Source: UBA1563 sp041667115 (GTDB lineage: Bacteria > Bacteroidota > Ignavibacteria > Ignavibacteriales > Ignavibacteriaceae). From it: a stretch of 25,044 bases of DNA. The stretch is taken from positions 1-25,044 of the forward strand of contig JBAYFO010000052.1 in the NCBI GenBank assembly GCA_041667115.1, written 5' to 3'. Under the pieces are notes generated by a model. That model saw only the letters and a list, made by a program, of their open reading frames with translations, made no database searches and was not told the DNA's origin. Shown piece after piece: positions 1 through 7,535 of this stretch (position 1 is its first letter; every line of letters starts with the position of its first letter). Both the position numbers and the translations under genes were made by a program.

Positions 1-1067
1 GGCTGCGTATGAAAATTGAAACAGATAAAGCGGAAATATTATCGGGGATCCGTTTTCAAAAAACTTTAGGTTCACCTATTTCGATGCTGATTAGAAATAG
101 CGATTGGGAAAATTGGATTGAGAAAATGTCTCCCGAAAACAAAATAGGAAAAGTCGAAAAGATTACGATTCCGAGACCGGGACATGCTGATCTAGTTGGA
201 ATTTCAAAATATAATTATGATGATATAAGAAATTCGATCGAACGCTCAAGCGCAAGAGAGACGGCTGCCCGTGTGGCTGTTGGAGCACTTGCCCGCAGAT
301 TGTTGGAAGAATTTGGAATAACGATCGGGAGTTTTGTAGAAAGCATTGGAGGAATTTATCCAAAGAAAAATTTTGCAGAAGAACTTTTTAGTAATCAAAA
401 AGACTTTGATGCTTGGAAACTTTCCGAGTGGGCGGATAAAAGTCAAGTCCGTGTTTTGGAGACTGAGCACGAAGAAAAAATAGTCAGGAAAATAAAACTT
501 GCTAAAAAACGGGGTGATACCTTAGGCGGAACCTTTTATGTCGCCGCTTCAGGTTTGCCTGTTGGCTTAGGAAGTTTTGTTCACTACGACACTAAACTTG
601 ACGCAGATATTGCTCACGCGTTCATGTCAATTAATGCGGTCAAGGGAGTTGAGATCGGGACCGGATTTGCGTGTGCGGATGCTTTCGGTTCAGCCTCGCA
701 CGATGAAATTATTTATAACAAAAGTATTTCAAGAAAAACAAATCGAGCCGGGGGAATTGAAGGTGGCGTTTCAACCGGCTTACCGGTAATTGTTAAAGCC
801 GCAATGAAACCCATAGCAACGTTGATGAGTCCTATTGCTTCAATTGATTTGGCAAATTTTAATGCAGTTAATGCAAGAAGAGAACGAAGTGATTTTGTAG
901 CTGTTCCCGCATGTGCGGTAATTGGCGAAGCGATGCTGGCATGGGTGCTGGCAAAATATTTCTTGCAAAAGTTTGGTGGTGATTCTCTTGAAGAAATTAA
1001 GGATAACTATCATTCTTACTGTAATAAACTCGAAACAAGAATCCGAAAAAATTTCAAATCACGATGA
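1..1067 (+). CDS. aroC: Chorismate synthase, 5' end cut off by window edge
   Basis: This enzyme makes chorismate from 5-enolpyruvylshikimate-3-phosphate, the last step of the shikimate pathway, in the cytosol with reduced FMN. The reading frame is already open at base 3 (Leu-Arg before the first ATG at 9), and MKIE normally lies about 50 residues into the family, so the ATG at 9 is internal and the true start lies left of the window. Two family signatures are visible: SSARETAARVAVGALAR (about residue 79 from the ATG at 9) and RSDFVAVPACAVIGEA near residue 295. The 'TLGSPISMLIRNSDWENW' segment is also typical. The visible 354 residues plus the missing N-terminus give about 400, the long form seen in Chlorobi and actinobacteria. 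The stop overlaps the start of the next gene (ATGA at 1064-1067), so the two are probably translationally coupled. Confidence 0.97.
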   Translation, partial: LRMKIETDKAEILSGIRFQKTLGSPISMLIRNSDWENWIEKMSPENKIGKVEKITIPRPGHADLVGISKYNYDDIRNSIERSSARETAARVAVGALARRLLEEFGITIGSFVESIGGIYPKKNFAEELFSNQKDFDAWKLSEWADKSQVRVLETEHEEKIVRKIKLAKKRGDTLGGTFYVAASGLPVGLGSFVHYDTKLDADIAHAFMSINAVKGVEIGTGFACADAFGSASHDEIIYNKSISRKTNRAGGIEGGVSTGLPVIVKAAMKPIATLMSPIASIDLANFNAVNARRERSDFVAVPACAVIGEAMLAWVLAKYFLQKFGGDSLEEIKDNYHSYCNKLETRIRKNFKSR

Positions 1068-1708
1068 TAGCAGTACAAAAATTTACTTTTAGTCCTTTTT
1101 CTGAAAACACGTTTCTTGTTTGGGATAAGCAGTCGAAAGAGGCAGCCATGATTGATCCGGGATGTTTTTCTGCTGGAGAAGAACAAGAATTGAAAAATTT
1201 TATTCTTGAAAATCAACTTTCGATTAAGTATTTACTCAACACACATTGTCATCTTGATCATATCTTCGGGAATAATTTTATCCTAAAAGAATTTGATCCG
1301 CAATACCTAATTCCCGAACTTGATAAACCGCTTTTAGAGAATGCACCGGCGCAGGCGCGGTTATTTGGGCTGGAGATGGCTGCGGTTCAGCCTTCGGATA
1401 ATTTCCTTTCTGAAGAAACTGTCTTATCTCTTGGGGAACATGAGGTTAGGTTTTTATTTACACCGGGTCATACACCGGGAGAATTCTGTATTCATTTCCC
1501 CGGGGATTCAATTTGTTTTACCGGAGATGTGTTATTCGAGAATTCAATCGGGAGAACAGACCTGTTAGGTGGTAATTTTAGTACTCTGATGAAATCAATT
1601 CAACAAAAACTTTTTACACTGCCGGAAGAAACCGTAATTTATCCGGGACACGGCAATTCATCTACCATTGGGAACGAAAAACATTTCAATCCTTTTTTTT
1701 ATGTTTAA
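1064..1708 (+). CDS. MBL-fold metallo-hydrolase (GloB/YcbL-like)
   Basis: This 214-residue protein is a metallo-beta-lactamase-fold hydrolase of the glyoxalase-II-like group. The metal ligands are readable: THCHLDH (H61, H63, D65, H66), H136 in TPGHTPG, D155 in FTGDVLF, and H196 in YPGHG. The 'SIGRTDLLGG' and 'TIGNEKHFNPF' segments are typical of the short YcbL-like forms, which lack the C-terminal glutathione-binding domain of true GloB. The substrate is therefore uncertain: a thioester such as an acyl-glutathione, or another small metabolite. It is cytosolic, with no signal peptide. It starts inside the aroC stop codon with no independent ribosome site, which suggests coupling to aroC rather than a shared pathway. 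Confidence 0.9.
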   Translation: MIAVQKFTFSPFSENTFLVWDKQSKEAAMIDPGCFSAGEEQELKNFILENQLSIKYLLNTHCHLDHIFGNNFILKEFDPQYLIPELDKPLLENAPAQARLFGLEMAAVQPSDNFLSEETVLSLGEHEVRFLFTPGHTPGEFCIHFPGDSICFTGDVLFENSIGRTDLLGGNFSTLMKSIQQKLFTLPEETVIYPGHGNSSTIGNEKHFNPFFYV

Positions 1709-1834
1709 TCTTAGTCATAAAAATCAGGTATCGGTTAAACAGATAATTAAATAGTGCATATGCGTTATTCCGATCAGATAAAATAATTTCTATTTTCACT
1801 TTGTCAAAAGAGTTTTCTTAGTAAATAAATCTAC

Positions 1835-1863
1835 TTGACCGATTGAATTAAAATTCCTATGTT
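1835..1863 (+). promoter_or_regulatory. Candidate sigma-70-type promoter for the DUF6588-like gene
   Basis: TTGACC at 1835-1840 and TATGTT at 1858-1863 are separated by exactly 17 bases, close to the -35/-10 consensus. The site lies about 40 bases upstream of the ATG at 1906, which has a good AAGGAG ribosome site at 1894-1899. It sits in the 197-base gap after the hydrolase gene, where I see no other gene. Assignment is by consensus only. Confidence 0.5.
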
Positions 1864-1905
1864 TCGGTCAGAAAACTTAATTCAAAAAACAAAAAGGAGA
1901 ACAGT

Positions 1906-2997
1906 ATGAAAAGAACGTACAATTTTATTACGGCTATTATTTTTTTCGCGTTTGTTTTTTCCGGAGTAGGAAAAAGCCAGGATCTTCAGGAAACCTTAAC
2001 TAAACTTACCGGTAATGCCGGGGAAGCTTATGTTTCACCAATCATTTCCGCTTTCGGTTCTAATTTGAATTCAGGCTGGGTTCATAAATCTCCCTCCTCT
2101 AAAATATTTGGGATAGATTTAGAAATTGGTGTAGTTGCTATGGGGACAATGTTTGGCGACAATAATAAAACATTCAGTTCAAGCGGAACATTTCGATTCA
2201 GCCAAAGTCAAGCGCGAAGCATTATTGACAATAGTACTCATGATCCTAAGTTGGCGTTTATGACAAGTGCTCAAAAAGATGGACTTGCTGCAAAAGTTGC
2301 ACAGCAAGATTTTACAGTTGGAATCAGTGGTCCAACAATTGTTGGGAGTAAGGAATCTGAAGTAATGGTAGGTTTTTCCGGTGCTGATGTTTCATACAAT
2401 GGTTTAACTTATAAAGTTGACCCTAAAGAAATTGCCACCGGTGCTAAAGGTTTCTTAGGAGATATTCCTGCGCTTCCAATGGCTGCTCCTCAATTTTCAA
2501 TCGGAACAGTTTACGGTACAATGGCAACGTTTAGATTTTTACCAAGTGTCAATATCCAGGATTTAGGTAAATTCAGTTACTTTGGATTTGGATTGCAGCA
2601 TAATCCTGCTATGTTCATTCCGGTTCCTTTGCCTGTTGATATTTCGGCTGCTTTCTTTACTCAGACTTTAAAAGTAGGAGAAATATTTAAAGCCACGGCA
2701 ACTACATTTGGAATTTATGCAAGCAAAACATTTGGATGGGCGTTTTTGTCAATTGCTCCTTTTGCCGGAGTTTCGATGGAAAGTTCAAGTGTTGATGTAT
2801 CTTACGATGTAAATTATGCGAGTGCAATACCTGGTGGTGTCTCGGTTCCAGGTAAAATTGCTTTTACTATGAAAGGCGAAAACAAAGCTCGTATGACCAT
2901 TGGGACATCTATTAAATTAGCAATACTAAATATCAGCGCAGATTATAGTTTTGCAAAATATAAGGCGGCAAGTCTCGGAGTTAATTTCATTTTCTAA
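1906..2997 (+). CDS. Exported DUF6588-like protein, probable beta-barrel
   Basis: This 363-residue protein begins with a signal peptide (MKRTYNFITA..., hydrophobic to about residue 22, likely cleaved near residue 25). The mature part is rich in alternating aromatic and small residues, and phrases such as 'FSYFGFGLQHNPAMFIPVPLP' and the terminal 'AASLGVNFIF' look like amphipathic strands ending in an aromatic residue. This suggests an outer-membrane barrel. I recognise the overall pattern as the DUF6588 group of Bacteroidota-type exported proteins, whose function is unknown. The start is supported by AAGGAG six bases upstream. The gene has its own candidate promoter and a strong terminator right after it, so it is probably monocistronic. 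The functional assignment stops at envelope protein. Confidence 0.75.
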   Translation: MKRTYNFITAIIFFAFVFSGVGKSQDLQETLTKLTGNAGEAYVSPIISAFGSNLNSGWVHKSPSSKIFGIDLEIGVVAMGTMFGDNNKTFSSSGTFRFSQSQARSIIDNSTHDPKLAFMTSAQKDGLAAKVAQQDFTVGISGPTIVGSKESEVMVGFSGADVSYNGLTYKVDPKEIATGAKGFLGDIPALPMAAPQFSIGTVYGTMATFRFLPSVNIQDLGKFSYFGFGLQHNPAMFIPVPLPVDISAAFFTQTLKVGEIFKATATTFGIYASKTFGWAFLSIAPFAGVSMESSSVDVSYDVNYASAIPGGVSVPGKIAFTMKGENKARMTIGTSIKLAILNISADYSFAKYKAASLGVNFIF

Positions 2998-3015
2998 GTT
3001 TTATTTTTAATTTTG

Positions 3016-3044
3016 AAAAGGCAGTCAAAATTTGGCTGCCTTTT
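3016..3044 (+). terminator. Rho-independent terminator after the DUF6588-like gene
   Basis: AAAAGGCAG (3016-3024) pairs with CTGCCTTTT (3036-3044), and the loop itself contains CAAA/TTTG complementarity, giving a long stem followed by a T run. It begins 18 bases after the stop at 2997. Because both arms carry A and T tracts, it could terminate in either direction. Confidence 0.85.
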
Positions 3045-3070
3045 CTTATTTTAAACAAAAAGAAAAATTT

Positions 3071-4615
3071 ATGAAAACTAAAATCGCGAAATTAAACAGG
3101 CTAAGAGCTTCATCTAAACTTGGTGGTGGTGAAGATAAAATAGAAGCACTTCATCAAAAGGGGAAGTTAACGGCGAGAGAAAGAATAGAAATTCTTGTGG
3201 ATGAAGGTTCCTTCCAGGAAATTGATGTTTTTGTTAAACAGCGGAGTAAAGATTTTGGACTGGAAAAAATGGATATCCTTGGAGATGGAGTGGTTTCCGG
3301 ATATGCAAAAATTCATGGGAAAGATGTTGCCATATATAGCCAGGACTTTACTGTTCTTGGCGGTTCTCTGTCCGAAACAAATGCAGAAAAAATATGCAAG
3401 ATCATGAACACTGCGATGAAACTTGGAATTCCGATAATTGGTTTAAATGATTCTGGAGGAGCGAGAATTCAAGAAGGTGTGAGAAGTTTGGGTGGCTATG
3501 CTGATATTTTCTTATTGAATACGCTTGCCTCGGGAGTTGTCCCTCAAATTTCAGTTATTCTTGGTCCCTGTGCCGGTGGAGCTGTTTATTCGCCTGCTAT
3601 TACAGATTTTATTTTCATGGTGAAAAACTCCAGCTATATGTTTGTTACCGGTCCGAATGTGGTGAAAACTGTTACTCATGAAGATGTTTCTTTTGAGTCT
3701 TTAGGTGGGGCGGAAACTCATGCTTCAAAAAGTGGTGTAGCACATTTTATTTTTGAAAATGAAATTGAAACGCTTACTCAAGTTCGAAAATTAATGGAAT
3801 ATCTGCCTCAAAACTTTATGGATAAACCGGAAGAAAAAGAATACGACATCGCAACATTATCGCCTCAAAAAAAATTAGAAGCAATTATTCCGGATAACCC
3901 TAATAAACCTTATGACATGAGAGAGATCATTTTCTTATTGGTAGATGGAGACTCATTTTATGAAGTACATAAAAATTATGCTGATAACATTATTGTCGGC
4001 TTTAGCCGAATCGGTGGAATGTCGGTTGGAATAGTAGCAAATCAGCCTTCATGTTTAGCCGGAGTACTTGATATTAATGCATCAGTAAAAGGGGCAAGGT
4101 TTGTCCGTTTTTGTGATGCATTTAATATTCCACTCTTAGTTTTGGAAGATGTTCCGGGATTTTTGCCGGGGACAGACCAGGAGTGGAATGGAATAATCCG
4201 GCATGGTGCAAAACTTCTTTTTGCATTTGCCGAAGCTACCGTTCCGAAAATTACCGTCATAACGCGAAAAGCATACGGTGGAGCGTATGATGTAATGAAC
4301 TCAAAGCATATTCGCGGAGATTTTAACTTTGCCTGGCCTACCGCTGAAATTGCGGTTATGGGTCCTAAAGGTGCGGTTGAAATTATTTTTAAAAAAGAAA
4401 TCGCTGCGGCTGAAAATCCTGGATCAGAACTAGACAAAAAACTCAACGATTATGTGGAGAAATTTGCAAATCCATACATTGCTGCCGAACGGGGATTTAT
4501 TGATGATGTAATCATTCCTTCAGAAACAAGAGGACGTATCATTCAAGCCTTTTCACTACTGAAAACAAAGGTTGATACCAATCCGAAAAAGAAACATTCA
4601 AATATTCCTTTGTAA
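3071..4615 (+). CDS. Acyl-CoA carboxyltransferase beta subunit (propionyl/methylmalonyl-CoA type)
   Basis: This 514-residue protein is the carboxyltransferase subunit of a biotin-dependent acyl-CoA carboxylase or methylmalonyl-CoA decarboxylase (PccB/MmdA family). It moves a carboxyl group between carboxybiotin and an acyl-CoA. The N-terminal crotonase-fold half has the oxyanion segments GGARIQEG (around 129-136) and GPCAGGAVYSPA (165-176). The C-terminal half has DVPGFLPGTDQE (360-371) and KAYGGAYDVMNSK (400-412). D407 lies at the position that in actinobacterial PccB/AccB enzymes selects propionyl- over acetyl-CoA, so a C3 substrate is favoured. The ATG at 3071 is chosen because the longer frame starts with TTG inside the preceding terminator; no strong ribosome site is visible. 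No biotin carboxylase or biotin carrier gene is adjacent in this window. Confidence 0.93.
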   Translation: MKTKIAKLNRLRASSKLGGGEDKIEALHQKGKLTARERIEILVDEGSFQEIDVFVKQRSKDFGLEKMDILGDGVVSGYAKIHGKDVAIYSQDFTVLGGSLSETNAEKICKIMNTAMKLGIPIIGLNDSGGARIQEGVRSLGGYADIFLLNTLASGVVPQISVILGPCAGGAVYSPAITDFIFMVKNSSYMFVTGPNVVKTVTHEDVSFESLGGAETHASKSGVAHFIFENEIETLTQVRKLMEYLPQNFMDKPEEKEYDIATLSPQKKLEAIIPDNPNKPYDMREIIFLLVDGDSFYEVHKNYADNIIVGFSRIGGMSVGIVANQPSCLAGVLDINASVKGARFVRFCDAFNIPLLVLEDVPGFLPGTDQEWNGIIRHGAKLLFAFAEATVPKITVITRKAYGGAYDVMNSKHIRGDFNFAWPTAEIAVMGPKGAVEIIFKKEIAAAENPGSELDKKLNDYVEKFANPYIAAERGFIDDVIIPSETRGRIIQAFSLLKTKVDTNPKKKHSNIPL

Positions 4616-4625
4616 ATATTTGTAA

Positions 4626-4657
4626 TTGTAAGTTCTTGTTATTTAATAACCTTACAA
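4626..4657 (+). terminator. Hairpin after the carboxyltransferase gene (possible terminator)
   Basis: TTGTAAG (4626-4632) pairs with CTTACAA (4651-4657), and inside it GTTATT (4638-4643) pairs with AATAAC (4645-4650), leaving a five-base bulge on one side. It starts 11 bases after the stop at 4615. It is AT-rich and the following T run is broken, so it may stabilise the transcript end rather than terminate efficiently. Confidence 0.45.
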
Positions 4658-4676
4658 CATTTGTTTAAAATTTTAC

Positions 4677-4705
4677 TTGACTTCCAAAGTCTTTTGTTTT
4701 ATTTT
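4677..4705 (+). promoter_or_regulatory. Candidate promoter for the MltD-like gene
   Basis: TTGACT at 4677-4682 and TATTTT at 4700-4705 are 17 bases apart. They lie 31 bases upstream of the ATG at 4737 and after the hairpin that closes the preceding gene. The -35 box resembles the TTGACC found upstream of position 1906. Assigned by consensus only. Confidence 0.45.
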
Positions 4706-4736
4706 GTAATGTATCTATTTAACAATCGGAGTGAGA

Positions 4737-7367
4737 ATGAAAACAACCCCACTATGGCTTGTTGTTGTTTCTTTATCAGCTATCGCATTATCATCATGCG
4801 GAGTCAATAAAGAAATAGCAAAAGATGAACAGGCCATTACAGCTCGACCGGAAATTCAAAAAAGTGAAATAGTTTCCGAATTATTAGAACAAGCCCGCCA
4901 GTCCTATGTATCTGCGTTAGCAAAACAAGAAATCAATAGTGTTGCTGAGGCAATTAACAGTTACGAAAATGCTCTTCGTATAATAAACAATTTGAGTTAT
5001 TATCCAGGTATAGAAGAGAACGATGCTTACACAGAACTTTCAACCTCAATAATTGATGATTATAAATCATATATTGATGGACTTCCTGAACTCCCCGAAA
5101 ATGTTTCCTTTGCAGCTTTAGAAGAATGGATCGGGAAATCAATTCCGGAACTTGAGCTTGCATCGAACAAAAAAGTTTCCGAACCAAGAGAAAAAGTTGT
5201 TATCGCTTCTGAAATTCCCTTAGTTATCAACGACGAAGTCCAACAATGGCTTGATTATTTTCAAGGTCGCGGGAAAAAACATATGGCACTCTGGATTTCC
5301 CGTTCCGGGAAATATTTCCCCGTTATGAAAGAAATATTTGCAAAAGAAGGGACTCCTCAGCAACTAATGTTTCTTTCGATGATTGAAAGCGGAGTTAACC
5401 CAACTGCGCGTTCATGGGCGGGAGCCGTTGGTATGTGGCAGTTCATGCGTTCTACCGGAAGAATTTATGGTTTAACTTCAGATTTCCATTTTGATGAACG
5501 AAGAGATGTTTTCAAATCTTCTCAAGCCGCTGCAAGACATTTAAAAGATTTATATAACTCTTTGGGTGATTGGTATCTTGCTTTAGCCTCCTATAATGCA
5601 GGTGAAGGAAGAATTCAAAGAGCAATTAAGCGTTCGGGTACAACTGATTTTTGGGAGCTTCAAAAGTATTTGCCTAAAGAAACAAGAAGTTATGTCCCTC
5701 AATATATTGCAGCTACGCTTATAGCGATGGAACCTGAAAAATATGGTTTTACAGACATAGAATTTCAAAAGAAATTAGAGTTTGAGACGGTTAAAGTTTC
5801 CGAAGCAATTGATCTGGAGTACTTTGCGAGTGCGTGTAATATCTCTGCTGAAGAACTCGTCGACTTAAATCCAGAATTGACTATGAATTCAACTCCAGCC
5901 AATTATTCTGGTGGCTATGATTTGAAAATACCCGTCGGGTCATCAAATTTATTTGCATCTGCTTTGGAGAATGTTCCTCAAAGTGCAAAACGTCAATTTG
6001 CTTTTCATACGGTAAAGAGAGGGGAATCAATTGCTAAGGTTGCCTCCATCTATGGTATTTCAAAAGAGGATTTAGCTGATGCTAACAATGTCTCGGTTAA
6101 AACCCGATTAAAACGCGGGGTTAAATTAAAAATTCCTTATAAGTCATCCTACACCGCTTCGGATTTTGCATACAACTCTAATGAAGCCTCGGCAGTTGAA
6201 ACTCCAGCTGAATCAATAGTTGCTGATGAAGAACATGTTTCTCCTTATAAAAATTTAAATAACGATAAATTAGCTCAACTTCCTTCGCTAATGAATACTT
6301 CGAATGAAACTGCTGATGCAGAACCTCTTTCGGATGAAAATGACGAAACAGTTGAACAAGACCAACCAATTCAATTAAGCCCTGCCGGAAAGGCTGCTGT
6401 TACTTATAAAGTAAAACAAAACGAAAGCCTTTTGGGAATAGCCGATCTTTTCAATGTAAGGGTAAGCGATCTTAGAAACTGGAATAACATCCCGTATACG
6501 GAAACGATCAAAGTTGCACAAACTTTAAAAGTTTTTGTCCCTGAAGAAAAGGCAGATTACTATGCAAGCTTAGATAATCAAACTTCGCAGGAAAAAATTA
6601 CCCGTTCATCAGTTGATGTTAGTAAGCGTGTATGGACGTATTACAAGGTTAGAAGAGGTGATAATCTTTCTTCAATCGCATCGAAATATAAAGTTAGTGT
6701 TGCTGTTCTTAAAGACTGGAATAATTTATCTTCTAACCGGGTATTCCGTGGACAGAAAATTAAAATTAGCACAGAAAGTAATAGAAGCAATTACGCTTCG
6801 GCTCAAGAACAATCTGAAAATACTTCTTTGACCCAGAGAACGTTTAAATACAAAGTTCGTCGGGGAGAATCAATTGGGAAAATTGCCGACAAATTTGGTG
6901 TAAGAATTAATCAGATCCGGAAATGGAATAATCTAGCATCAAATACTATAATGACTGGTAAGGTATTAAAAATTCACAGTACTGAATCAGCTGCGATGGG
7001 TGATGCAATTTCAAAAACACCTGGAATTTTAACTAATTATACTGTTAAAAATGGTGAAACCATCGGGCATATTGCTGAAACATTTCATGTCTCAACCTCC
7101 TCCATTAAAAAATGGAATGGGTTGAAGAGTAATAAAATTCTTGCCGGACAAAAATTAAAAATTTATAGTGATAATGCTCCTCTGGATAAAAAGATTCATA
7201 CTGCAACGAAGAAAAAATCTTCTAAAAAAAGTTCATACGTTGTAAAGAGGGGAGATTCGCTCGACTCAATTGCTAAAAAATATGATGTGAAAATTAATGA
7301 CATTAAACATCTTAATAAATTAGTTTCTAATAAAATTGTCGCTGGACAAAAGCTAGTACTCGATTAA
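4737..7367 (+). CDS. MltD-like lytic transglycosylase lipoprotein with six LysM domains
   Basis: This 876-residue protein is a membrane-bound lytic murein transglycosylase that cleaves the MurNAc-GlcNAc bond of peptidoglycan. A lipoprotein signal ends in the lipobox LSSC, with lipidation expected at C21. After a helical region comes the SLT domain (about 195-335) with catalytic E217 in SMIESGVNP, then GAVGMWQFM and ASYNAGEGR, all MltD-type motifs. Six LysM domains follow at about 423-467, 556-601, 635-677, 704-746, 767-809 and 833-876; a weaker LysM-like stretch at about 350-400 may be a seventh. E. coli MltD carries fewer LysM copies. I start at ATG 4737 rather than GTG 4731 because GGAG at 4728-4731 then has correct spacing. 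Acidic linkers separate the first LysM domains. A periplasmic cell-wall remodelling role is likely. Confidence 0.93.
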   Translation: MKTTPLWLVVVSLSAIALSSCGVNKEIAKDEQAITARPEIQKSEIVSELLEQARQSYVSALAKQEINSVAEAINSYENALRIINNLSYYPGIEENDAYTELSTSIIDDYKSYIDGLPELPENVSFAALEEWIGKSIPELELASNKKVSEPREKVVIASEIPLVINDEVQQWLDYFQGRGKKHMALWISRSGKYFPVMKEIFAKEGTPQQLMFLSMIESGVNPTARSWAGAVGMWQFMRSTGRIYGLTSDFHFDERRDVFKSSQAAARHLKDLYNSLGDWYLALASYNAGEGRIQRAIKRSGTTDFWELQKYLPKETRSYVPQYIAATLIAMEPEKYGFTDIEFQKKLEFETVKVSEAIDLEYFASACNISAEELVDLNPELTMNSTPANYSGGYDLKIPVGSSNLFASALENVPQSAKRQFAFHTVKRGESIAKVASIYGISKEDLADANNVSVKTRLKRGVKLKIPYKSSYTASDFAYNSNEASAVETPAESIVADEEHVSPYKNLNNDKLAQLPSLMNTSNETADAEPLSDENDETVEQDQPIQLSPAGKAAVTYKVKQNESLLGIADLFNVRVSDLRNWNNIPYTETIKVAQTLKVFVPEEKADYYASLDNQTSQEKITRSSVDVSKRVWTYYKVRRGDNLSSIASKYKVSVAVLKDWNNLSSNRVFRGQKIKISTESNRSNYASAQEQSENTSLTQRTFKYKVRRGESIGKIADKFGVRINQIRKWNNLASNTIMTGKVLKIHSTESAAMGDAISKTPGILTNYTVKNGETIGHIAETFHVSTSSIKKWNGLKSNKILAGQKLKIYSDNAPLDKKIHTATKKKSSKKSSYVVKRGDSLDSIAKKYDVKINDIKHLNKLVSNKIVAGQKLVLD

Positions 7368-7389
7368 TCGTTCTTTTTTTATTTATTGA

Positions 7390-7476
7390 CCGTTAGGGGT
7401 GTTGTGGCGCCATTTGCTCCATGACTGAGATCATACCCTTTAACCTGATCCGGCTAGTACCGGCGTAGGGAAATGG
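7390..7476 (+). promoter_or_regulatory. TPP (thiamine pyrophosphate) riboswitch aptamer
   Basis: The THI-element landmarks occur in order: TAGGGGTG (7394-7401), CTGAGA (7425-7430), ACCCTT (7435-7440), AACCTGATCCGG (7442-7453), and CGTAGGGAA (7464-7472). P1 can form between CCGTT (7390-7394) and AATGG (7472-7476) with one G-U pair. P2 forms between GGGGT and ACCCT. CCGG (7450-7453) and CCGG (7460-7463) flank the loop CTAGTA. Binding of TPP is expected to reduce expression of the downstream receptor-kinase-permease operon. Only 22 bases separate it from the preceding stop at 7367, so the promoter probably lies inside the end of the LysM gene; I could not pick one convincingly. Confidence 0.95.
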
Positions 7477-7493
7477 AATTATTTATTTAATTT

Positions 7494-7524
7494 AAGCCGC
7501 CCCTAAAAAGACGGCTTTTTTTTT
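7494..7524 (+). terminator. Intrinsic terminator, expression platform of the TPP riboswitch
   Basis: AAGCCG (7494-7499) pairs with CGGCTT (7512-7517), and a run of nine T residues ends at 7524. The ribosome site GGAG (7525-7528) comes immediately after, seven bases before ATG 7536. A terminator between aptamer and gene implies transcriptional attenuation. The 5' arm AGCCG (7495-7499) can also pair with CGGCT (7451-7455) inside the aptamer, which would provide an antiterminator when TPP is absent. That switching scheme is inferred from complementarity. Confidence 0.88.
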
Positions 7525-7535
7525 GGAGTATCACG

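Noticed and set aside
1702..1741. TGTTTAA / TTAAACA inverted repeat after the hydrolase gene as a terminator
   Set aside because: Seven AT-rich pairs around a 26-base loop with no T run; not distinguishable from chance.
3032..3070. N-terminal extension of the carboxyltransferase starting at TTG 3032
   Set aside because: The extension is encoded by the 3' arm and tail of the terminator hairpin (3036-3044) and does not fit the family N-terminus; ATG 3071 is preferred.
4731..4736. GTG 4731 as start of the MltD-like gene
   Set aside because: The GTG overlaps the GGAG ribosome site itself; ATG 4737 has correct spacing and gives a normal lipoprotein signal.
7356..7375. CGATTAATCG followed by T residues as a terminator for the LysM gene
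   Set aside because: The stem would be only about three pairs with a usable loop, too weak to call; the T run is suggestive only.
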